A DNA stretch of 14,013 nucleotides, from positions 7,501-21,513 of the forward strand of contig CALSCQ010000460.1 of NCBI GenBank assembly GCA_943704525.1, written 5' to 3'. This document shows positions 1 through 7,216 of the stretch, in pieces; position 1 is the first letter of the stretch, and every line of letters starts with the position of its first letter. Source of the stretch: Pigoraptor vietnamica (lineage: Eukaryota; Opisthokonta; Filasterea). Below the pieces are notes generated by a model. That model did no database searches. It saw only the letters and a program-made list of their open reading frames with translations, and was not told the DNA's origin. Made by a program: the position numbers and the translations under genes.

Positions 1-33
1 GCGCGCAGGCCGTCGCGAAGGTACAACAGCCCC

Positions 34-47
34 TGTGTGTGTGCGTG

Positions 48-110
<63 letters not shown>

Positions 111-116
111 GTGTGT
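34..116. repeat. (TG)n microsatellite, left edge
   Basis: An almost pure TG dinucleotide tract with a few TGCG interruptions. It ends just before the 3' end of the degenerate minus-strand coding region and can only be read as low-complexity VCVCV or THTHT peptides, so it is not coding. Alternating purine-pyrimidine DNA of this kind can adopt the Z form. Confidence 0.95.
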
Positions 117-121
117 CCTTA

Positions 122-1130
122 TCAGCCACTCACGACCACGCCAGCAAAGCGACTCCGATTGCGCCAATAACAGCACAACCCACCGACGTCTGCGGCACAT
201 TTCGGTTCGGCCTTGCACCCCAAGAGCCAATCGAGAACGAGGACGTACTTGAACTCGTCACTCGCGTGCCTGGCCACGTGACGCAGCGGCACAATCGCAT
301 CGCTCTCTGCAAATGTTTCGAGGACGGCGACCTCGTGGCGACAGCGCGCGTCCTTCACGACGCGTTCCGGATAGCAGACGCAAATGACTTGCCACGAAGG
401 CGTTTCCCGAGATCGCACGCGAGGGGCGCTCGGGACTGTCGTTGGGAAAATCGGACACGAAGTCTGCGACGACGTCCGCGAGCGATGGGATGACCACTGT
501 GGGCACGGAAGACGTGCCGAGGCGCACCTTGTCCGCCTTGAAGCGTTCGCGCAGCGCGAGCCTCCCTTTGTCCTCAACGTCACCCTTTGCGGCCTTGCAG
601 TCGCGGAAGAGTCGCGCGCGAACGATGAAGGACTCTGGCATTAACAGAGCGCGCCACTTGAACCGCTCGAGGTCTCCACAGGGGGCTGTGGGCGTGCCGT
701 GCAGCATCAGTGAGTTGCGTAGCCCCAATCCACCTTCGAGTGCGCACAGGAAGTTCAGTTACAGACCACAGGGTGATGCGATTGCTTCCCGCCAGTTTGC
801 GCGTGGCCGTGACGATATCGATTGGCTCTTCCCACATGTCGTTGATTGCACCTGAGGATTACGAGGATATTGAGAACGCAACAACTCAGACGTCGGCTGT
901 GGAGCTACGGAACGCCCACCTTCCTTGCGGAAAAGATACACGGCGTCGCTGTTAATCGCAGCGTCGAGGTCGGGTACCTCCGTCCACGAGCCGCTGCTCA
1001 CCACCCACGCATTTTCCTCAAGCGCCTGGTCGTGGCGTGCCGCAACGTACTCCAAAAGTTTGCGCACTGTGTCGATTTTGTTGAAAGTGGCGAAGGAACC
1101 CTCGTGCTCGCGAAAGACGTAGTGCGGCAT
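122..1130 (-). pseudogene. Unrecognised, apparently degenerate coding region
   Basis: I do not recognise the family. The minus strand shows three consecutive stretches with protein-like composition in three different frames. The first starts at an ATG at 1130 (MPHYVFREHEGSF...) and runs about 70 residues to VYLFRKEG at 920. A 68-nt GT-AG intron (919-852) would then join it in phase to MWEEPIDIVTATRKL and on to ITLWSVTEL near 760. The frame then shifts by one to LNFLCALEGGLGLRN...GDLERFKWRALLMPESF...PTVVIPSLADVVADF, ending near 400. A second shift gives VICVCYPERVVKDARC...HASDEFKYVLVLDWLLG, with a stop at 122. No plausible GT-AG intron repairs either shift. The simplest readings are a decayed gene or assembly indels. 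The tandem array begins right behind its 5' end, so a missing upstream exon cannot be excluded; a CCTCAG acceptor-like site lies just 5' of the ATG. Confidence 0.4.
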
Positions 1131-1179
1131 TCTCCCTGAGGCGTTTTCACAGTTTAGAATGCACACAACACAAATCAGA

Positions 1180-2101
1180 CTTCCTCGACCCTCTCACGAG
1201 GCAACATACATACCCCAAAAAAGAAAAGAAACAATAATAACATAAAACTGTGAGCAAAAGGGATCGGCGATGCCGGTAACAGAACGCGCGAACAAGAGCC
1301 ATTCACTTCCTCGCACCCTCTCACGAGGCAACATTCATGCCCCCAAAAAGAAGAGAAAATAATAATAATATAAAACTGTGAGCAAAAAGGGATTCGATGC
1401 CGGTAACAGAACGCACCACAACACCACACAAAAGTGAATATTCCCTCACTCACACCCTCACGAGGCAACATACATGCCCCCAAAAAAGAAGAGAAAATAA
1501 TAATAATATAAAACTGTGAGCAAAAAGGGATTCGATGCCGGTAACAGAACGCACCACGACGCCACACAAAGTGAATATTCCCTCACTCACACCCTCACGA
1601 GGCAACATACATGCCCCCAAAAAAGAAGAGAAAATAATAATAATATAAAACTGTGAGCAAAAAGGGATTCGATGCCGGCCGGAGTAACAGAACGCACCAC
1701 GACGCCACACAAAGTGAATATTCCCTCACTCACACCCTCACGAGGCAACATACATGCCCCAAAAAAAGAAGAGAAAATAATAATAATATAAAACTGTGAG
1801 CAAAAAGGGATTCGATGCCGGTAACAGAACGCACCACGACGCCACACAAAGTGAATATTCACTCACTCGCGCCCTCTCACACAAGGCAACACTCATGGCA
1901 CAAAAAGGAAAGGCCAAACGAAGAAAAAAATGAAAAAAAAGTAAAAAATAAAAAAAGAAAGAAAGAAAGAAAAAGAGCGCACAAGCACGAGTGAAAAGAT
2001 GTACAAGCACGCAAAAAAGGGGGATTCGGTGCCAGTAACAGAACGCGCAAACAAGAGCGATTCACTCACTCGCGCCCTCTCACGAGGAAGCACTCATGCC
2101 A
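1180..2101. repeat. Minisatellite array, seven units of about 127-201 bp
   Basis: Units recur at the landmark CGAGGCAAC(A/T) at 1197, 1324, 1461, 1598, 1741, 1882 (diverged) and 2083 (partial), giving spacings of 127, 137, 137, 143, 141 and 201 bp. Each unit has an A-rich block (AAAAGAAGAGAAAATAATAA), then GTGAGCAAAAAGGGATTCGATGC, a GGTAACAGAACGC block, and ends in CTCACTCACACCCTCA. The long unit from 1882 is expanded by A-rich and GAAA repeats (1920-1975). Spacings are mostly not multiples of three and the hydrophobic frames on the minus strand drift, so I treat the array as non-coding. There are no terminal inverted repeats or transposase remnants. Confidence 0.93.
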
Positions 2102-2292
2102 CGCGCTCTTTTCCAGGAGACAGGCGGCGTGTGTGGAATGAAGTGCAAGGCGAATAATTTTTAGCCGGGTCATTCAAACATGTCCACGCACCACTTTCCC
2201 GCCACACAACAGTGCGTGCTAAATATGAATATCGAATAAAATAAGCCTGCATCACATAAGCCGAAATTCACGACCAATACAACTAACTATTG

Positions 2293-2319
2293 CACGTGCA
2301 CGTGATCCACTGGCACGTG
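2293..2319. promoter_or_regulatory. Cluster of three CACGTG E-boxes upstream of the WKF gene
   Basis: CACGTG occurs at 2293-2298, 2299-2304 (directly abutting) and 2314-2319, that is 78-104 bp before the ATG at 2397. CACGTG is the palindromic site of bHLH-zipper factors such as Myc/Max and USF, and of Cbf1 in yeast. Myc-type control through this box is known for ribosome-biogenesis genes in animals. The placement just ahead of a putative 60S biogenesis factor makes a functional promoter element plausible. No TATA box is obvious. The rest of 2102-2292 shows nothing I can name beyond AT-rich sequence. Confidence 0.5.
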
Positions 2320-2396
2320 TCTCCACAGTATCGGCTCAAGTTCAAGGTCGCACATGAACGTTGGGTTCTTCATTACGCCGTAAGCGACATATAGAA

Positions 2397-3326
2397 ATGG
2401 CGTCGCGCGATAAGCGCAAGGCGGGCGCTGTGTCGGATGGGGGCGACGTCGTGAGCGAGCGACGCGCGAAGAAGGCAAAAAGCGCTGTCACTGAGGCCGA
2501 ATCGCAGTCGCAGCCGAAGGTGCGCAACAAGGCAGACGCGGGGAAGGCGAAGGGCGAGAGCAAGCCAGAGAAGCGCGCGCGTGCCGACGACGGCGCTGAG
2601 GGCGATGCGAAGAAGCGTGTGTCGAAAAAAGCGAAGTGTGATGTCACCGCTGCGGAGGGCGCTTCAGGCGCCGATGAGTCAAAGGGTTCGCAGGACGGGG
2701 GCGCGAAGAAGGATGCGCCCACTGCACCAGCGTCGTCGAAGGACCGCGCGCAGATGGCACGTGCGTCGGCGTTTGTAGAGGGGAAAGACGACAAATCGGA
2801 GTCAAAGGGCGAAGTCGAAGCGACTCCCACTGGCGAAGAGCCCAAGAAGAAGGACAAGGCGAACGAACGGCGCGTGGAGAGGAAGATGCGGCGCGCGGCG
2901 GAGCGGGAGGCGTCCGGTGCGCCGCTGACGTTTCAAGCGGACGCTCCGGTGTCTGTGCTGGCTGCCGTCGATCCCGCGAAGCTCGCGTCGGATTACCTTC
3001 GGCAGTGGCGCGACGATCGTGCGTCGTGGAAGTTCCAAAAAGTGCGGCAGGTGTACCTGCTGAAGCACATGTACGACCCCGGCGTCGTGTCCAAGGACGA
3101 CTTCAAGATACTCGGCGACTATCTCGAGGGCCTGCAGGGCGCATCGCGCGGTGCGTCGTACGAGGAGGCCAAGGCAATGGTCGAGCGGCTCGAGGAAGAG
3201 GTCGGCCGCGACGAATCGGAGGGCGCGGCGGGGGACGGCGACGGCGCGGACGGTGGGGATAAGCAGCGCCTCTTGCGTCGCATACAGTTGAAGCGCGCGC
3301 GGAAAGTCATGCTCACGCTCGGCTGA
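2397..3326 (+). CDS. WKF-domain protein, C7orf50 family (putative 60S ribosome-biogenesis factor)
   Basis: Single-exon gene, 309 aa. The first ATG with a good context (GAAATGG, purine at -3 and G at +4) is at 2397; an upstream in-frame extension has no ATG. Residues 1 to about 190 are a lysine/alanine/glutamate-rich, low-complexity region with several basic clusters (RRAKKAK, KKRVSKKAK, EPKKKDK) that look like nuclear or nucleolar targeting signals. The conserved part is about 195-260: a helical segment SDYLRQW, the signature WKFQKVRQVYLLKHMYD with W211-K212-F213, then YLEGLQG at 242-248. This matches the WKF domain of human C7orf50. Yeast family members associate with pre-60S particles, so a nucleolar RNA-binding role is inferred, not seen. 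The C-terminus ends in a basic helix (LLRRIQLKRARKVMLTLG) after an acidic, glycine-rich linker. The CACGTG cluster upstream fits ribosome-biogenesis control. Confidence 0.9.
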   Translation: MASRDKRKAGAVSDGGDVVSERRAKKAKSAVTEAESQSQPKVRNKADAGKAKGESKPEKRARADDGAEGDAKKRVSKKAKCDVTAAEGASGADESKGSQDGGAKKDAPTAPASSKDRAQMARASAFVEGKDDKSESKGEVEATPTGEEPKKKDKANERRVERKMRRAAEREASGAPLTFQADAPVSVLAAVDPAKLASDYLRQWRDDRASWKFQKVRQVYLLKHMYDPGVVSKDDFKILGDYLEGLQGASRGASYEEAKAMVERLEEEVGRDESEGAAGDGDGADGGDKQRLLRRIQLKRARKVMLTLG

Positions 3327-3390
3327 GCACTGGCTGTGTCGCGTTTGAATTGGGCGCAGTGCTGCGTTGTTTTGCGTGTTAGGCTTGCAG

Positions 3391-3423
3391 TGTGTCTCTG
3401 TGTGAGGGACACATGGCGCCATG
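3391..3423 (+). other. Hairpin followed by a 12-bp palindrome, 3' flank of the WKF gene
   Basis: About 65 nt after the WKF stop codon, 3391-3413 folds as a 9-bp stem (TGTGTCTCT with AGGGACACA, one G-T wobble) closed by a 5-nt loop GTGTG. It abuts the perfect palindrome CATGGCGCCATG at 3412-3423. It could be a 3'UTR element. A bacterial-type terminator is not expected in this genome. Confidence 0.3.
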
Positions 3424-3831
3424 CTCGCCGTGACAGCCGGTCATGCCGGTGATCCTATTTCGGCGCGAAGATTGAGGGAAGTGCGATATTAAATGCGCGA
3501 TCGACTTTTATGTTCAAAGTCAGTGAGGCGCTGTTTGCCTAAAAAAAGCCTATGCACTCGGGTGCTATGCTCGACGTGGGGAGGGCGCTCAATACCGCAT
3601 TGGTACGCATCGAGAGGTAAGTTGCGTTGAGTTCAATCAAAGTGCGTGGAGGGAAACTCAGTCAAAGGGCTTGGAGGGAAACTCACGGTTGGGGAAAAAA
3701 GCCGCGCATCCCCCAAACTAACGAATAGGGGGCACAGCGAAGGAAACGACAAGCACAACAACAAAACAGCAATGCGGAAATTTCCGTGCTGACCGCAGGA
3801 GCGCTTCGACCCTCTAGCGCAGGCTACGGGT

Positions 3832-3929
3832 ACTCGGACTGCACGTTCGAGTGTTCACGTGGAACTCGTACTGCACGTTCGAGTGTTGCACGTGGAACTC
3901 GGACTGCACGTTCGAGTGTTGCACGTGTT
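3832..3929. repeat. Three-copy 32-33-bp direct repeat carrying CACGTG
   Basis: Three near-identical units of the form ACTCGGACTGCACGTTCGAG followed by TGTTGCACGTGGA begin at 3832, 3864 and 3897. CACGTG falls at 3856, 3889 and 3922, exactly 33 bp apart, about three helical turns, so bound factors would sit on the same face of the DNA. The first unit lacks one G before CACGTG and the second has a GGACT to GTACT change. The block lies 400-500 bp upstream of the HURP-like gene and about 500-600 bp downstream of the WKF stop. Confidence 0.85.
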
Positions 3930-3972
3930 CGGCTTTCCTCTCGCGAAAATTTCACATCTTATTAGCCCAGTG

Positions 3973-4120
3973 GAAAATTTGAATTTTCAAAAGTTCGCGC
4001 GCGTGCAATTTATTTGAGGCGTCGCGCCGATTTCGGCATTTTTCACATTATTGAACGTCGAGTCGGCATTTCAAATTTTTTTTGTGTACGTCATTGACTT
4101 CCAAAGTGTTTCACTTTGAA
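3973..4120 (+). promoter_or_regulatory. AT-rich stretch with TTTGAA (CHR-like) motifs upstream of the HURP-like gene
   Basis: TTTGAA occurs at 3978-3983 inside the palindrome GAAAATTTGAATTTTC, as its complement at 3986-3991, and again at 4115-4120, about 208 bp before the ATG. TTTGAA is the cell-cycle homology region core used by DREAM/MuvB complexes at G2/M genes in animals. The neighbour encodes a putative mitotic spindle protein, so the match is suggestive. A six-base motif in AT-rich DNA is weak evidence and I treat this as a hypothesis. Confidence 0.2.
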
Positions 4121-4327
4121 GGGCAGGGCACTCGCATCATACGATTTCCTCTGCGTGTTGACCTTTGTGTTTGCCTGAGTGCGTGTTGCGTTGCGTGTGC
4201 TGTGGCGCGTCTTGCTTCGTGTAGGTCGTTGCGAGAGCGCGTCTTCCCTCCCCTTAGATCCCCTCATCACTAACACAGCCCTCTCTAGCCGTCCGTCTCT
4301 ATTCGCTTCTGTGCGCTCAAAGAAACA

Positions 4328-7156
4328 ATGGCCGCTGTCGACGCCGCCGTTGTGGCGCGCCTCGTGAGGGGCATCTCGGACGCATTCAATGACGAAATGG
4401 CGCGCCGCACGCTCGATGTTGACAAGGAAAACGCGGGAAATTCCGCCGGGGGAAAGGGTGCGTGTTGGGAAAGGGCGGAGTTGGAGGGAGTGTGTGTGTG
4501 CGTGTGATTGTGGCCGCTACGGTGAAGAGAGAGAGGTCTATGCGTGGGTTTGCTTGGGTGCTTCTGTGTGCGTGCTGTCTGCTCTTCCAGAACACCGCTG
4601 GTTAAGTTGTTACTGTATTGTAGTTCTTACGACACACACACACACACACGCACGAACATACACACACACACACACGCACACGCCAGAGGCGGATCCGCGC
4701 AAGGAGAAGCTCGTCGCGTGGCGCGAGCAGAAGAAGAAGGAGGCCGCTCTGCACGATGCCAACAAACCCAAGGCCTTCATCCCCGGCGGCGTCGCCATCG
4801 CACGCAAGCCGGACCCAACGCCCGCGCACCACCGCCCTCGTAGCATGTTCAGCCGCATGTCCACTCGGGAATCGGGGCTCTTCTCGCGCCCGGACACAGG
4901 TGCGTCGCTCTTCGAAAGGAGCCTGCTGCTCTGACTGTGGTTGCGAGGGCCCTTGAACCTCTTTTGTGCACGTCATTATGGTTGTCACGAGTATTTGTCC
5001 CTGCACCGTATAGCCCCGTATCGCGCGTGTCTGACCGTCTGCGACTGTCCATGCAGCCATGTCCGTCCGCAGCGTAGCGCCGGAGCGCCGTTCGAAGGAT
5101 GCAAAGAAGGCTTCTGCGCCGGCGCTGCCCTCCGCCCGCGCACCAGCGCCGTTCGTTGCCAAGGCGACAAAGCCCGCAAGCCCCGCGGCACCCAAGCGCG
5201 AAGAAGGGTGTTCAGACGAACCCGCGGTGGGAGGTGCGAATGCGCCGTCCGCGGAGCTCGTCTCGCACGAGTCGCTGGCGTCGGTCGCTGAGGAGAGCGT
5301 GTCGACGCGCGCCGCGGGCGAACTCCACGACGCCGATTCGGAGAAGTCCGCGCAGCAGAGCAAGGACGATGGCAAGAAGAAGGAGGGCGAAGGTGCGGAG
5401 GCCGTTCAGACGCACGAGACGACGTCGCCGCACGCAGCGCAGACTGCGACAGCGCCGCCGGCAGCCACTTCGCCCGCCCGCGCGTCGGCCGATAGCGCTG
5501 CGAACGTGGACGACGGCACCGAAGTTCGCGACATGTCGTGCGATCCGTCGAGTGCGCCGACACCCGAAGGGCCGCGGGACGGGCACCACTGGCGGCGCGT
5601 GATGGAGGCGGAGAAGGCGCGGCTGGAGGGGCTGTGCGCGAAATGGGACGCTGTGCTGCAGGGCGAAAAGAAGGACGACATTCCGGATGACGGTGCGTTG
5701 TGTGTTCGGGTGTGCGTCTGTCTGTGTGGGTGTGGGTGGGTCAGTCTATGTCTGTGTCTGTGTCTGTGTGTGTGATATGTATTAGTGTTTACGGTGTATG
5801 TGAGTGGTGGCACTTCACTTTGCCGTCCTTTCGAATTCGGGTGTCATGCGTGCGTCATCGTGCACATGACGCGGCAAGCGCACTGACTTGGAATTTTTTA
5901 CTCCTCTTCCCCGTGTGCGCAGTCGCCGGCCAAATCCGCGCGACGATTGGCCAGGCGCAGCTGCTCGTGACGAAGCGCTTCTCGCAGTACGGCGAGCTCT
6001 GCGATCACAGCGTGAACAAAACGGGCGAACTCGAGACGCGCGCGACCGACCTCGAGGGCTTCTGGGACGTCATCAAGTACCAGGTGCGCCATGCCCCCGC
6101 TCTCACACACACGCACACACACCGCTTTCTTTCTTTCTTCCTAGTCGACAGTGTCTCTGTTTTTGTTTTTTGTTTTTTTCCGCTTCAACTCTCACAAGCC
6201 TTTGTTGAGGCGGCTGTATGTATTGAGTTTGAGTAATAACTGGCTGTCTTGGGACGAACGCTCCTGGTCGCGGTGGTAGAAGCATGCATTATGCATTGCG
6301 CGTCCTCTGCTATTTACGCTGTTGGCTGATCGTGCTCTCTGCCGTTACTCTTGTTACGCCTCGACAGGTCGACAACGTGCACTCGCGGTTTGAGCACCTG
6401 TCGGAAATGGAGGGGCGCAACTGGGAGGACCTTGTGCCCAAGAAGAAGGCGGCCGACGCGGTAAGGGCTCGCGTGCCCACTCTCTCTCTTCACAACCCGC
6501 GCACACACACGCACGCATCGCACATGGACACGCGCACACATCCACACACGGATACACACACTCTGATGTCGCTCAAGAGGCTTTGGGTCGCTTCACTGCG
6601 TTGTGGCTATTGGCATACGCACATGTCTGCACATGCACATATTGCGCTGCAAAGCGTTGGTAGCAAGGGTATCGTTAATAGTTGCATCGCACCACCACTG
6701 ATTGCTCTCTCTCCTCCCCACAGAAGAAGAAGGCACCCGCGCGCGCTGCGCCCGCTGCGAGCGGTGCAAAGGCGGCGTCCAATGAAGCCGCTCGTCAGCG
6801 CCTTGCGGCTGCGAAGGCCGCCATGAAGGTGCGCTCACGGACCCGCTCTAGTGTGTCTGGCTGTTTGGTAGCGCAGCACGCCTGTGGTGCTCTCCACTGA
6901 GGTTTATCGGCTCGGGAGTATCGCAATTGACCCGATGTTCTTTTTGTCTCTATCGCATTGCAGCAACGGAGCGCCATCTCACTTCCCGAGGGCGACTCGA
7001 GCGGTCCAGACGTCGACCCCAACACGCGCAGCCCAAGCGTTGCGTCGAACCAGTTTCGCACTTCGCCGCCGGTCTCTGCGAAGAAGGCCAACAAGGTGCG
7101 CGCTGTTACTGCCCATGTTGGAGTGCATAGTACATGTCTATCTTGCGTGTGCGTCG

Positions 7157-7216
<60 letters not shown>

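Larger units (their letters stand above)
3327..4327. other. Intergenic region between the WKF and HURP-like genes
   Basis: No coding region is supported in these 1000 bases. It starts with the 3' flank of the WKF gene, including an ATTAAA hexamer near 3486 that could serve as a polyadenylation signal. Near 3650-3685 the 13-mer GGAGGGAAACTCA occurs twice. The three-copy CACGTG repeat lies at 3832-3929. From about 3945 to 4085 the sequence turns AT-rich, with the palindrome GAAAATT-TG-AATTTTC (3973-3988) and two copies of TCGGCATTT (from 4033 and 4062). The last 200 bases are pyrimidine-rich and probably hold the promoter and 5'UTR of the HURP-like gene. Confidence 0.6.

Noticed and set aside
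35-252. Open frames through the left TG tract encoding VCVCV peptides
   Set aside because: They are products of the dinucleotide repeat, open in several frames, with no conserved sequence beyond it.
1175-2093. Several hydrophobic minus-strand frames (FYIIIIFSSF repeats) in array 1, looking like membrane proteins
   Set aside because: They come from translating the A-rich repeat block; units are mostly not multiples of three and each frame breaks and restarts from unit to unit.
2361-2396. N-terminal extension of the WKF protein by 12 codons
   Set aside because: The extension would begin at TTG; the ATG at 2397 has a good initiation context and needs no unusual start.
2342-2857. Minus-strand frame opposite the WKF gene
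   Set aside because: Antisense of the Lys/Ala-rich leader, rich in Ser/Phe/Ala as expected for a shadow frame.
4602-5375. Minus-strand frame of 257 codons opposite exons 2 and 3 of the HURP-like gene
   Set aside because: Shadow of GC-rich coding sequence; the plus-strand exons have conserved HURP/GKAP motifs and consistent splice phases.
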